Assembly (NCBI GenBank): GCA_039191605.1
Contig: JBCCXL010000001.1
Location: 186,001-250,000, forward strand
Reading direction: 5' to 3'
DNA: 64,000 bases
Origin: JBCCXL01 sp039191605
GTDB taxonomy: Bacteria; Acidobacteriota; Thermoanaerobaculia; Multivoradales; JAHZIX01
Shown here: positions 8,344-17,235 of the stretch, piece by piece
Numbering within the stretch: position 1 is the stretch's first letter
How the letters are laid out: each line of letters opens with the position of its first letter
Notes under the pieces: generated by a model
Seen by the model: the letters and a program-made list of their open reading frames with translations, nothing else
Told to the model about the DNA's origin: nothing
Databases searched by the model: none
Program-made: the position numbers and the translations under genes

Positions 8344-9090
8344 TCAAGAGGCCTCGGCGCCGACTTCGCTCTCTTCGTAATTCGCCCACACCCGCTGGAC
8401 ATCGTCGTGATCTTCCAGGCGCTCCAGCAGGCGCTCGACCTTCTCCGCATCTTTCGGCGTCTCCGCGCCGACCGTCGTGCTGGGCACCATCGCGAGGGTC
8501 GTACGGCTTGGAGTCAGCTGTTTTCCTTCCAGCTCCTCCAGCACGGCAAGGTAGGAGTCCGGAGCGACGGTCAAAAGGTATTCCTCGCCTTCGGTCTCGA
8601 AGTCTTCGGCGTCGACCTCGAGGGCCAACTCCATGAAATCCTCTTCGGCCAGCGCCTCCCGCGACAGAGAGATGAAGCCACGACGCTCGAACATCCAGGC
8701 CACGCAGCCGTTCTCCCCCAGGCTTCCACCATTCTTGGAGAACACGTTCCGGAGCTCGGACACGGTGCGGTTCTTGTTGTCTGTCACCGCCTCCACCATC
8801 ACCGCGACACCGCCGGGCCCGTAGCCCTCGTAGGTGTATTCCTCCAGCGCCTGCCCTTCCAGCTCACCGGTGCCTTTCTTGATCGCGCGGTCGATATTGT
8901 CGTTCGGCACGTTGCTCGAGCGCGCCTCCGACAGCGCTGCCCGCAGCCGTGGATTGCCCTCTGGATCGCCACCGCCCAAGCGAGCAGCGACGGTGATCTC
9001 CTTGATCAGGCGGGTGAACAACTTGCTTCGCGCCGCGTCCACCCTAGACTTGCGGTGTTGAATGTTGGCCCATTTACTGTGACCGGCCAT
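8344..9090 (-). CDS. yebC: YebC/PmpR-family protein (translation factor or regulator)
   Basis: 248 residues, normal for the family. It starts with the diagnostic MAGHSKWANIQHRKSR and contains NPRLRAALSEARSSNVPNDN and YEGYGPGGVAVMVEAVTDNKNR. YebC proteins have been described as transcriptional regulators and, more recently, as factors helping ribosomes through difficult motifs such as polyproline; the sequence does not decide between these. Polyproline-rich proteins are abundant here (for example the kinase at 9400), which makes the second role relevant. Upstream of ruvC in a probable two-gene operon. Confidence 0.95.
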   Translation of the reverse strand: MAGHSKWANIQHRKSRVDAARSKLFTRLIKEITVAARLGGGDPEGNPRLRAALSEARSSNVPNDNIDRAIKKGTGELEGQALEEYTYEGYGPGGVAVMVEAVTDNKNRTVSELRNVFSKNGGSLGENGCVAWMFERRGFISLSREALAEEDFMELALEVDAEDFETEGEEYLLTVAPDSYLAVLEELEGKQLTPSRTTLAMVPSTTVGAETPKDAEKVERLLERLEDHDDVQRVWANYEESEVGAEAS

Positions 9091-9399
9091 GGCAAACTCC
9101 TATCAGGTGCGCAGGCCGCCAAAATGACAATTCGACGACCGGATCGAACGAAAGCAGAGCGATCATTGTACAAGAGTCGGCGAGCCGTCGAGCAGAGGCG
9201 ACGCAGCCACGACGCCGAGGGTATTGGGGGTACGGTTGGTCACTCTCCGCGGAGAGGCCCCGAAACCCCCTCCGGGAGCTGCCGAGAGACCTGCAAGGTA
9301 TTGGTTGAGAAGGACTTCTCTAGCCCTCTGCCGCGATTGACGGGATTTGCTCCGAATGCTAAAAATGACTCCCTCAGGTCCCATTGGAGAACATAGGTC
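9091..9399. other. Divergent intergenic region yebC / kinase
   Basis: 309 bases that should hold the divergent promoters of the yebC-ruvC unit and the large kinase. No gene, repeat or recognisable operator is evident. Confidence 0.45.
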
Positions 9400-12300
9400 A
9401 TGGGTAGTTTCCTGGTAGTCGAACGCGACGAACGGACGGTGGCGCAAATCCGCTCCGTGGCCGCAGCACAGGGCTACGAGGTCACCGTCAGCCACGACCC
9501 GGCGGTCGCCGTGGCGATGGCGGCGGAGCTGCGCCCCAAGCTGGTGCTGGCGGACGCATCACTGCCGGGGGCGGTGGACTTCCTCTTTAGCTTTTCAAAA
9601 CGCCGCGGCGGCTGCGGCTCCCTCGCTTTGCGGCCAATGATGGCGGACATCTCTGGGCTGGAGCAGGCGGCGGACCGCAGCCTCGGCAAGCCCTTCACGC
9701 CGGAACAATTAGGTGCCGCTATCAGCGAGCTGCTGGGCGGTGGTAAGCAGCGACCCTCAGCGCTGGAAACCCAGCAGCTGACCTCCGCCGAGATTTTCGG
9801 CGACCTGCTCAGCGATCTCGGCGATGAAGGCGCGGCGCCTCCTCAGGCCGCCGCCTCACCGGCAGCGCCGAGCCCCCCGCCGGCGGCCCCAAGTCCAACC
9901 CCTGCGCCTCCCGCCCCAGCAGCAGCGCCTCCGGCAGCGGCGCCCCCAGCAGCGGCGCCCCAAGCAGCGGCGCCCCGAGCGAACCCACCGGCGGCTCCCC
10001 AAGCGCCCGCCCCCCAGCGCCCAGCGCCACCACCAGCCTCCACGCCGGCATCCCCAACGCCAGCAGCTCAGGCGCCAGCAGCCCCGACGCCAGCAGCCCC
10101 GACACAAGCAGCCCCGACACAAGCGACTCCGACGCCGAGCGCTCGCAAACGGCCGCAGAGCTCATCCATCGATCAGCGACTGGAACAAACCCTCTCCGGG
10201 GTTCTGGACCTTGGAAACAGCGGCCGCCGCAAGGGTCCGCAACAGACTCCCTCCAGCCCCGGTAGCGCACCGTCCTCGCCCGCTGCCGGCGAACCCCCGA
10301 AGGCGCCTCGACAGCCCGCCGCCGGCAAGCGCAAGAGCAGCTCCGCGCAGGAGATCGATGCCCTTTTGAGCAAGACGCTCTCTGGACTGGACATCCCCAA
10401 GGCTCGAAAGCGGCCGGCCCCCGCGGCGCCACCACCCCAGGAGCCAGCCACCACCCCTGCTCCAACATCTCCCGCCGAAGACCCCGGGCTGGAGACCATT
10501 CACATCGGGCAGAAGCTCGGCGACATTCTGGAACCACCCCCAGCGCCGCCAGAGCCCCCAACGCCCTCGAGTGCTCCTCCCACCGGCCCGACATTGGGAG
10601 CAGAGCGAGCTCCGGCCCCAGCACCGCCGCCAGAACGAGCAGCGCCGGCCCCTCCCGCCGAAGCAGCAGCGGCGCAGCCTGCAGGCCCCGGTGACCAAGC
10701 TGGGGGCCCAACCCCTCCCCCCGTTCCCAGTGCCCCAGCACCCGGCATCCCGACCCCCGCTCGACCGAAAGGCCCGGAGGTTCTGGACTTCAGCGACTTC
10801 GACCTCGAGGATCTGTCGGCGGCGGACCTCGACCAGGCCGACGACGCCACCCCGTCGATCGTCGAGCCCGCCGAGGCCCTCGGCCAGATCTCCGAGCCTT
10901 CCCGGGAAGAGGCCGGTGACGACGCCTGGAATCTCGATTCCCTCGACCTATCGGTGGACGGCGGCGAAACCGACGCCTTGACCGCCGACGCCAACGAGAT
11001 TGGCACCAGCCAAAGCATCACCGGCGAAGGGAGCTTCGGCGCGACCCCTCCACCGCTGCCTCGCAACCCGATCGCTCAGCCCACCTCCTCCGACGAGCAG
11101 ACCGGCGTGGATGACGCCTTTGATACCGGCAACCCCTTCCAATTCGACGCTCCCACCGGGGCTCTTCCAGAGATCGACCTCGGGGCTCCCCAAGACGCAG
11201 CGGGCGACGCCTTCTCCCTGCCGGATCTCGAGCCAATCTCCGCTGATTTAACCGCCGATGAAGCTGCCGACGGCCTCGCCGCACCACCGAGCCTCGACGC
11301 TAGCTCCAATGATGAGGCCGCGCTCCTCGACACCAGCTCCCTGACCACCCCGGAGCCCGGCCGCCGCTTCGGGCCATACACCCTCTTGGAGCGCATCGCC
11401 GTCGGGGGCATGGCGGAAGTGTGGAAGGCGCGAATGGACGGCGTCGCCGGCTTCCAGAAAACCGTGGCGATCAAGAAGGTTCTGCCCAACCTCACGGAGA
11501 ACAAGGCCTTCGAGACGATGTTCGTGGATGAGGCGAAACTCGCTGCGGAACTCTCCCATCCCCACATCGTCGACATTTACGATCTCGGCGAAATCCACGG
11601 CGAGTACTACATCGCCATGGAGTACGTGGAGGGCAAGGATCTCCGCTCTCTCTTCAACATCGCCCAGCGCAAGGCGATGCCCCTCCCGCTGCCCCTCGCG
11701 CTGATGATCGCGTCTCGCCTCGCTAGCGCCCTCGACTACGCCCACCGCAAGCGCGATCCCCAAGGCCAAGAGCTCGGATTGGTCCACCGCGATGTCTCAC
11801 CGCAGAATGTTCTCCTCAGTCATGAAGGCGACATCAAGCTGTGCGACTTCGGCATCGTGAAGGCCGTATCCAAGGCGAGCAAGACCGAGATGGGGGCGCT
11901 CAAGGGTAAGCTTCAATACATGGCCCCGGAGCAGGCCTGGGGTCGGGAAGTCGACTCGCGGGCGGACATCTTCGCCCTCGGTTCTCTGACCTTCGAGATG
12001 CTCACCGGAGAGCGCCTCTTCGCCGGAGAGACCGAGCTCGCGGTGCTGGAGATGGTTCGAAGCGCAACGATCCGCACGCCCCGGGAGCTCGACCCTAGAA
12101 TTCCTGAAGATGTTCAGCGAGCGGTGCTCCGCGCCCTGGCCCAAGACCCCGAGAACCGTTTTCAGCGGGCCAGCGAGATGCGGGATGCGCTCGAGGCCTG
12201 CCACGAGCGCATGACCGTCCGCCCATCCAGCTCGGATCTCGGCCAGTATCTGGAGTCGCTGCTGGCGGCGGAAGAAGCAGACGAGGAAACCCTCGCTGCC

Positions 12301-13389
12301 CATGCCGCCGCGAGAGCCGCGGCGAGGGCCGCCGCCGACCTAGGAGCCGTCGGGATCAGCACGGACACCGGCGACGGTAACGCCTTCGACACGCCGGAAT
12401 CTCCCTTCTTGCCCTCCGAGGACGACGCGTCGAGCAGCCCAGCCTCCCTGCCACCACTGGAGACCGAGGTAGAAGCCGAGGAGGTCCTCCCCTCCCTTCA
12501 GGCTCCGCCGGTAGAGGCCCCTCACGCGGATATTTTGGAGGTGGACTCGGTTCCCTACGAATCCGACCACAGCTCCGACCCTGGAAGCCTCGGAGCGCTG
12601 CCCGCGACCTCGCTGCCGGAACCCCCACAGCCGGAGCCCCCACAGCCGGAACCCACTGCCGCAGCAGGGCCGCTCATCCCCCCCGCCGCGGCGGGAAGCG
12701 AGTCCCCACCACAACTTCTCGACCTGCTAGATCTCCCCGCTGCACCCTCCCCCGAAGCTTCGGCAACCGCCTCTCTCGAGGCCCAGCCGTCGACTCAACA
12801 GGACGGCAGCGGCACCCCCTTCCCCCCTCTGGCGGCCGTCGCCCCCGCAGCGAGCGACATCGACCCAGCCTCCGATCCCCTAACTCCCGCCCCAGGAGCG
12901 CCCATTCCAGGAGCAGCAGGGCCAGGAGCTACCGTCGAGGCGGTTCTGCCGCCCCCCAGCGTCCCGCAAGCTCCAGAGAAGAAAAAGCGCAGCTGGCTGT
13001 GGCCTGTCCTCTTTCTCTTGCTCCTGGCGCTGGCCGCTGCCGCTTTCTTCCTCCATCAGCAGGGTCTGCTGCCCGCCATTCCCGGCCTCACCTCTGAGGT
13101 GCCGCAAGGACCGGCAGCGCCGGTGGATCCGGCGGCTCCGAATCAGGGAAGCAGCACCCCAGGAGGAGCGGAACAAGGCGCGGAGGGTGAGTCTGAGACC
13201 CCACAGCCCTCCGCGGAAGAGATCGCTCGCGAGCTGATGCAAACCCAGGGCCTGACGGAAGAAGCCATCGACTCCCAGCTCAAGGACCAAGAGGAAGCTC
13301 TGCGCCGGGACTACGAGCAGCGGGAACGACAGCTACGCCAGCAGATTGAGCAGCTGCAGGAGCAGAACCAGGGCGACGACGGCAGCTGA
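9400..13389 (+). CDS. Receiver-Ser/Thr kinase-transmembrane-coiled-coil fusion protein
   Basis: 1329 residues. Residues 1-115 look like a response-regulator receiver: phospho-acceptor candidate Asp52 (LVLADASLP) and the KPF motif at Lys97. Residues ~140-470 are Pro/Ala-rich low complexity, 470-655 acidic. A protein kinase domain spans ~656-930: glycine-rich loop VGGMAEVW, Lys692 in VAIKK, catalytic loop HRDVSPQN (His796, Asp798) and DFG Asp816, followed by KLQYMAPEQAWG. The Lys usual at HRDLKP is Ser, as in many myxobacterial-type kinases. A second disordered stretch leads to one transmembrane helix (~1198-1217), and the last ~60 residues are coiled coil. The kinase is cytoplasmic and the tail probably periplasmic. 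No partner gene is obvious; the next gene also encodes a short coiled coil. Confidence 0.9.
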   Translation: MGSFLVVERDERTVAQIRSVAAAQGYEVTVSHDPAVAVAMAAELRPKLVLADASLPGAVDFLFSFSKRRGGCGSLALRPMMADISGLEQAADRSLGKPFTPEQLGAAISELLGGGKQRPSALETQQLTSAEIFGDLLSDLGDEGAAPPQAAASPAAPSPPPAAPSPTPAPPAPAAAPPAAAPPAAAPQAAAPRANPPAAPQAPAPQRPAPPPASTPASPTPAAQAPAAPTPAAPTQAAPTQATPTPSARKRPQSSSIDQRLEQTLSGVLDLGNSGRRKGPQQTPSSPGSAPSSPAAGEPPKAPRQPAAGKRKSSSAQEIDALLSKTLSGLDIPKARKRPAPAAPPPQEPATTPAPTSPAEDPGLETIHIGQKLGDILEPPPAPPEPPTPSSAPPTGPTLGAERAPAPAPPPERAAPAPPAEAAAAQPAGPGDQAGGPTPPPVPSAPAPGIPTPARPKGPEVLDFSDFDLEDLSAADLDQADDATPSIVEPAEALGQISEPSREEAGDDAWNLDSLDLSVDGGETDALTADANEIGTSQSITGEGSFGATPPPLPRNPIAQPTSSDEQTGVDDAFDTGNPFQFDAPTGALPEIDLGAPQDAAGDAFSLPDLEPISADLTADEAADGLAAPPSLDASSNDEAALLDTSSLTTPEPGRRFGPYTLLERIAVGGMAEVWKARMDGVAGFQKTVAIKKVLPNLTENKAFETMFVDEAKLAAELSHPHIVDIYDLGEIHGEYYIAMEYVEGKDLRSLFNIAQRKAMPLPLPLALMIASRLASALDYAHRKRDPQGQELGLVHRDVSPQNVLLSHEGDIKLCDFGIVKAVSKASKTEMGALKGKLQYMAPEQAWGREVDSRADIFALGSLTFEMLTGERLFAGETELAVLEMVRSATIRTPRELDPRIPEDVQRAVLRALAQDPENRFQRASEMRDALEACHERMTVRPSSSDLGQYLESLLAAEEADEETLAAHAAARAAARAAADLGAVGISTDTGDGNAFDTPESPFLPSEDDASSSPASLPPLETEVEAEEVLPSLQAPPVEAPHADILEVDSVPYESDHSSDPGSLGALPATSLPEPPQPEPPQPEPTAAAGPLIPPAAAGSESPPQLLDLLDLPAAPSPEASATASLEAQPSTQQDGSGTPFPPLAAVAPAASDIDPASDPLTPAPGAPIPGAAGPGATVEAVLPPPSVPQAPEKKKRSWLWPVLFLLLLALAAAAFFLHQQGLLPAIPGLTSEVPQGPAAPVDPAAPNQGSSTPGGAEQGAEGESETPQPSAEEIARELMQTQGLTEEAIDSQLKDQEEALRRDYEQRERQLRQQIEQLQEQNQGDDGS

Positions 13390-13399
13390 GTCGGCATGC

Positions 13400-13423
13400 G
13401 GCGAGAAAAGACCTTCTCTCGCC
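13400..13423 (+). terminator. Possible terminator after the kinase gene
   Basis: GGCGAGA/TCTCGCC, a 7-bp stem with a 10-nt loop, begins 11 bases after the kinase stop. There is no U-rich tail, so it may be only a 3' stabilising hairpin. Confidence 0.35.
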
Positions 13424-13640
13424 AGCCCCCTACGCCCGAGCCCACGGCCCATCCCCACGTCCACCTTGTCAGCCTAACCAAAGCCAAGTATTCTCCCCCC
13501 GCTCGCCGTGCCCGCGAGGGGATCCCCCCCTTCGCCCTGGATTCCCGCCGAGGAATCAGACTTCGTGGGCCCGAGATAACACTTTCCTCTCGACTGAGGC
13601 TTTTTGATCGCCCCCACCGTCGAGACCCAGGAGCATCCTG

Positions 13641-13883
13641 ATGAGCCTGACTCCGGAACAAAAACAGTTTTACGAAAATAGCCTGTCCATGGCCCGTGCG
13701 GATCTCGAAGAGATCGACCGCAGCATCGAAGAAGAGCTGGCCAAGGTGCGAGATCGCATCGCCGACCTCCAGGAGGCCAAGAAGGCCGCACGGCAGATGT
13801 ACGACGCTGCCTGCCTGCGCCTCGGTGTACCCAACGAGCTCGCCGCAGAGGAAGGTGAAGAGGACGACGAGTCCGGCTTCTGA
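13641..13883 (+). CDS. Small acidic coiled-coil protein, function unknown
   Basis: 80 residues beginning MSLTPEQKQFYENSL, with AGGAG 7 nt before the ATG. Residues ~15-55 (DLEEIDRSIEEELAKVRDRI...) form a single predicted coiled coil, and the C-terminus is acidic (EEGEEDDESGF). No signal peptide or known motif. It sits 40 bases upstream of accD in the same direction and so is probably cotranscribed with it, but nothing in the sequence links it to fatty-acid synthesis. Confidence 0.7.
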   Translation: MSLTPEQKQFYENSLSMARADLEEIDRSIEEELAKVRDRIADLQEAKKAARQMYDAACLRLGVPNELAAEEGEEDDESGF

Positions 13884-13923
13884 TCTCCCCTTCGCCTGAT
13901 CTCTCTCCTCGGGAGCCTCATCC

Positions 13924-14784
13924 ATGCCCTGGTTCAAGAAGCAGAAGCGCCCCAAGCCCGTCCGCACGGAGCAGCGAAGCCCCGTGCCGGAAGGGCTGTG
14001 GACCAAGTGTCCCGGCTGCAAGGAAGTGGTGTACTCGAAGGAGATCGAGGCGAACTCCCGCATTTGCCCCAAATGCGGATATCACTTCCGCATCGACGCT
14101 CTGCTGCGCCTTCGCATGCTGCTGGACGACGAGGCCCCCAAGGAACACTTCGTCGGCGTTCGCCCCGGCGACCCCCTGCAATTCGCCGATACCAAGCCCT
14201 ATAAGCAGCGCCTGACCACCTACCAGGAGAAGGTCGGCGCCCTGGACGCCGTCAAGGTCGTAGAAGGGCGCCTCGATGGGCACCCCATCGTGATCGCGGT
14301 GATGGACTACCGCTTCATGGGTGGTTCCATGGGGTCGGTGGTCGGAGAGAAGATCACCCGAGCGGCGGAGTTAGCCCTCGAGCGCGGCGCGGCGCTGCTG
14401 GTGATCTCCGCCTCGGGAGGCGCTCGCATGCAGGAGGGCGTGCTCTCGCTGATGCAGATGGCCAAGATCTCGACGGCCCTCGCCCAGCTTCGAGAGGCCC
14501 GTTTGCCCTATCTCAGCCTGCTGACGGACCCCACCACCGGGGGCGTCACCGCCTCGTTCGCCATGCTCGGAGACGTCAACATCGCCGAGCCTGGAGCCCT
14601 GATTGGCTTCGCGGGACCCCGGGTCATCGAGCAGACCATCCGCCAGAGCCTTCCGGAGGGCTTCCAGCGCAGCGAGTTCCTGCTCGAGCACGGCTTCCTC
14701 GACCTCGTCGTTCCCCGTACCGAGCTCAAAGCGACGCTCTCTCGGTGCCTGAAGCACTTCAAGGCTGAAGGCAATAGCGCCTAG
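13924..14784 (+). CDS. accD: Acetyl-CoA carboxylase carboxyltransferase subunit beta
   Basis: 286 residues, typical for AccD. An N-terminal zinc ribbon is made by Cys29, Cys32, Cys48 and Cys51. The crotonase-like carboxyltransferase domain has the conserved VVGEKITRAAELALERGAAL, the oxyanion-hole segment SASGGARMQEG and TDPTTGGVTASFAMLGDVNIAEPGALIGFAGPRVIEQT. With AccA it transfers carboxyl from biotin to acetyl-CoA for malonyl-CoA synthesis. accA is not in the window. folC follows in the same direction; an accD-folC order is common in bacteria. Confidence 0.96.
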   Translation: MPWFKKQKRPKPVRTEQRSPVPEGLWTKCPGCKEVVYSKEIEANSRICPKCGYHFRIDALLRLRMLLDDEAPKEHFVGVRPGDPLQFADTKPYKQRLTTYQEKVGALDAVKVVEGRLDGHPIVIAVMDYRFMGGSMGSVVGEKITRAAELALERGAALLVISASGGARMQEGVLSLMQMAKISTALAQLREARLPYLSLLTDPTTGGVTASFAMLGDVNIAEPGALIGFAGPRVIEQTIRQSLPEGFQRSEFLLEHGFLDLVVPRTELKATLSRCLKHFKAEGNSA

Positions 14785-14830
14785 CTCTCCTGCCTCAGGC
14801 CCTCCAGGGAACGAACGCTGCTGAGCCCGC

Positions 14831-14875
14831 GAGTTCCTGAATCGTGAGCTCCTGAACCGCCAGCTCCTGAACCAT
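14831..14875 (+). repeat. Three tandem 15-bp units forming the folC start region
   Basis: The units are GAGTTCCTGAATCGT, GAGCTCCTGAACCGC and CAGCTCCTGAACCAT. The last two bases of the third unit are the first two of the folC ATG (14874-14876). No Shine-Dalgarno better than GAGCTCC is visible, so the repeat forms the whole translation initiation region. Confidence 0.75.
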
Positions 14876-16247
14876 GGGCGCCGCAGACCCGCTGCTCCAG
14901 CGCTTTGAGAGCTCCGGCATTCGCCTCGGCCTCGAGGCCAGCCAAGCTGTGCTCACCCAGCTCGGCTCCCCTCACCTCAGCGTGCCGACGGTCCTGGTGG
15001 CCGGCACCAACGGCAAGGGGTCGACCAGCAGCTGGCTGGCCGCCATGGTGGCCCACAGCGGCTACCGGGTCGGTCTCTTCACCTCTCCCCATCTGGAGAG
15101 GCCGGAGGAGCGAATCCGCATCGACGGAGCCGCCATCGGCGAGGAAAAGCTCGCCGCCGTGCTGCAGCAGATCATCGACGCGACGGAAGCCCTGCGTCGC
15201 CAGGCGGCTCCGGGAGAATCTGCGGCACCACCGACCTATTTCGAAGCCCTCACCCTCGCCGCATTCCTCGCCTTCGCTCAGGAGCCGGTGGATTTAGCGG
15301 TTCTCGAGGTCGGCCTCGGCGGACGCCTAGATTCCACCAACGTCTCGGAACCGATCCTCAGCCTGATCACCGAGATCGCCTTCGACCACCAAAAGTTCCT
15401 CGGCGACACCCTCCCTGCCATCGCCCGGGAGAAGGCGGGAATCCTGCGTGCCGGCAGGCCGGCGCTATCCTGGATCAGCGACGACGGAGCCTTCGCCGCG
15501 GTGCAGGCTCACGCTCAGGAGATTGGAGCGCTCCACGCCTGCGCGCGGGATCAGGTGGCGGTGGAAGAGGCATCCCAGCCGCCGGGCCCAAGCAAGCCGG
15601 GGCCGACATTGCGGCTGCGCACCGACGGCGCGCGCTACTCTATTGCCTCCCCGCTGCCGGGGGCGCATCAGGTCCACAACCTCGCCCTCGCCCTCCGCGG
15701 CGCAGAGACCCTGGCGACCCTGGGCTTCCCAAAGATCCATCGAGAAGCGATCAGCGCCGGCGCTGCCGCCTGCCGCTGGCCAGGCCGCCTCGAATGGGTG
15801 CAGCTGCCGAACCACCGGAGCGTGTTGCTCGACGGCGCCCACAACCCCAACGGGGCTCTTCAGCTGGCAAATTACCTCAGGCAATCGGAGATTCGCCCCT
15901 GGCTGCTCTTCGGCGCCTTTGCGGATAAAGACGTCGAGGAGATGCTGAAGCAGCTCGCCCCCGCGGTCCGCGGTGCGAGCTTCACCACGCCTCCCGGCAC
16001 CACCCGGGGGCTACCGGCAGCGGCCGCCCTGGACCTGTGGCGCACCACCACCGACGCTCCCGCCGATTGGGGCAGGGATGCCTACGAAGAGGCATTGGAG
16101 CACGCCATCGGCGCCCTCTCCCCGGGGCAGAGTCTCGTCGTCTGCGGCTCTCTCTACCTCACCGGCGCGGCGCGCCAATGGCTGCACCAGCGCTTCGGAC
16201 AGCCGCAACCCGCCACCGCACCCCTTTGGGCACCGCCAAGCAAATAG
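14874..16247 (+). CDS. folC: Folylpolyglutamate synthase / dihydrofolate synthase
   Basis: 457 residues of the Mur ligase superfamily. The ATP-binding loop is GTNGKGST (44-51), followed by LFTSPHLERPEERIRIDG and later EVGLGGRLDSTNV, DHQKFLGDTLPAIAREKAGI and the C-terminal domain motif LLDGAHNPNGALQL. It adds glutamate to folates and, in bifunctional versions, converts dihydropteroate to dihydrofolate; the sequence does not tell which. The start is the ATG formed at the end of a 15-bp tandem repeat. It converges on rpiB. Confidence 0.93.
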   Translation: MGAADPLLQRFESSGIRLGLEASQAVLTQLGSPHLSVPTVLVAGTNGKGSTSSWLAAMVAHSGYRVGLFTSPHLERPEERIRIDGAAIGEEKLAAVLQQIIDATEALRRQAAPGESAAPPTYFEALTLAAFLAFAQEPVDLAVLEVGLGGRLDSTNVSEPILSLITEIAFDHQKFLGDTLPAIAREKAGILRAGRPALSWISDDGAFAAVQAHAQEIGALHACARDQVAVEEASQPPGPSKPGPTLRLRTDGARYSIASPLPGAHQVHNLALALRGAETLATLGFPKIHREAISAGAAACRWPGRLEWVQLPNHRSVLLDGAHNPNGALQLANYLRQSEIRPWLLFGAFADKDVEEMLKQLAPAVRGASFTTPPGTTRGLPAAAALDLWRTTTDAPADWGRDAYEEALEHAIGALSPGQSLVVCGSLYLTGAARQWLHQRFGQPQPATAPLWAPPSK

Positions 16248-16323
16248 GCAAGAAGGCGAGCTGCTGGCAGTTCCGGCAAGCGGAGAGCTGAACCAGCTCA
16301 CCGCAACCGAAGCCGCCGGAGCC

Positions 16324-16797
16324 TCAATCGGCGGCGGTCGTCTCCGGATGGTGGATCTTGTCCACCCGGCGCTGATGCCGGCCCCCCTCGAAGGGCGTAT
16401 CCAGAAAAGCCCGCAGCACTTGCTCCGCGTAGCTGGGAGCCAGCATCCGCCCCGCTAGCGTGAGCACGTTGGCGTTGTTGTGGGCTCGCGCCAGCGCGCT
16501 GGTGTGCGGCTCAAAGCAATTCGCCGCCCGGATCCCCGGAACCTTGTTGGCGGCGATCGCCATTCCAACGCCGGTTCCGCACACCAAGAGGCCCCAATCC
16601 GCTGCCGTGGCGGCAACCTTTACGCCCACCTGCTGCGCGAAGTCAGGGTAATCCACGCTCGCCGTCGAAGCAGGTCCGACATCCTCGACTTCAAAACCGT
16701 GGTCCCGAAGATAGGCCACGAGGTGATCCTTGAGCTCGAGCCCCGCGTGATCGGAACCCACGGCCACTCGTCGCCCGGCCTCCGCCAAGGTACTCAT
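16324..16797 (-). CDS. rpiB: Ribose-5-phosphate isomerase B
   Basis: 157 residues of the RpiB/LacAB family, interconverting ribose 5-phosphate and ribulose 5-phosphate. Key segments are GSDHAGLELKD (14-24), VDYPDFA, the catalytic Cys73 in VCGTGVGMAIAANK, and HNNANVL. GGGAG lies ~8 nt before the ATG. It is downstream of a small basic protein gene and a PccB-type gene on the same strand; the grouping has no obvious metabolic logic. Confidence 0.95.
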   Translation of the reverse strand: MSTLAEAGRRVAVGSDHAGLELKDHLVAYLRDHGFEVEDVGPASTASVDYPDFAQQVGVKVAATAADWGLLVCGTGVGMAIAANKVPGIRAANCFEPHTSALARAHNNANVLTLAGRMLAPSYAEQVLRAFLDTPFEGGRHQRRVDKIHHPETTAAD

Positions 16798-16874
16798 GAT
16801 GCGGTCTCCCTATGCTTTTGGGCTCGGCTCTTCCCGGCTCCCGCCGCCGGCTCTCGGATCATCCGCCGAAGCTC

Positions 16875-17072
16875 TTATTCTTCTTCGCTGGACGCAGCAG
16901 CGGGCGCTGCCGGCTCCGCCGCCGCGGCCTTGGGCTTGGCGGTAGACTTCGTCTTCCGCGCAGCGGCGGCTTCCTTCGTGCCGGCCTGGGCCTTCTGCTC
17001 CTGCAGACGCTGGGTCAAACGCTTGCGGCGACGCTGACGGCGACGGCGCAGTTTGCGATCTTTCTCACGCAT
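16875..17072 (-). CDS. Small highly basic protein, function unknown
   Basis: 65 residues. The ATG at 17072 is chosen because AGGAG lies 8 nt upstream; an in-frame GTG three codons earlier overlaps this site. The first ~30 residues are mostly Arg and Lys (KLRRRRQRRRKRLTQRL), the middle is Ala/Lys-rich and the end acidic (SSEEE). The pattern resembles small nucleic-acid- or ribosome-associated proteins, but no family is recognised with certainty. It lies between pccB and rpiB on the same strand, 77 bases before rpiB. Confidence 0.65.
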   Translation of the reverse strand: MREKDRKLRRRRQRRRKRLTQRLQEQKAQAGTKEAAAARKTKSTAKPKAAAAEPAAPAAASSEEE

Positions 17073-17184
17073 TCTATGCACTCCTGAGACATCGAGCGGA
17101 GCCTCGAGCCCCGATCCACGGTGAACAACAGAGGTCTAGCCAAGGCTGAAGACCTCTTGAGACGGTCGTAAGAGCGGAGCTTCC

Positions 17185-17223
17185 CTCAGCCCTCGCTTCC
17201 TGTCAAGAAAAGCGAGGGCTGAG
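17185..17223 (-). terminator. Strong hairpin downstream of the PccB-type gene
   Basis: A perfect 14-bp inverted repeat (CTCAGCCCTCGCTT / AAGCGAGGGCTGAG) with an 11-nt loop begins about 13 bases after the stop of the carboxyltransferase gene. The U-tract on the minus side is poor, so it may attenuate rather than fully terminate before the small basic gene and rpiB. Confidence 0.6.
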
Positions 17224-17235
17224 CTAGCGAAGGGA

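Noticed and set aside
9809..10741. Long minus-strand frames opposite the kinase linker
   Set aside because: The linker's GC-rich Pro/Ala codons create open antisense frames. They have no start context or recognisable sequence.
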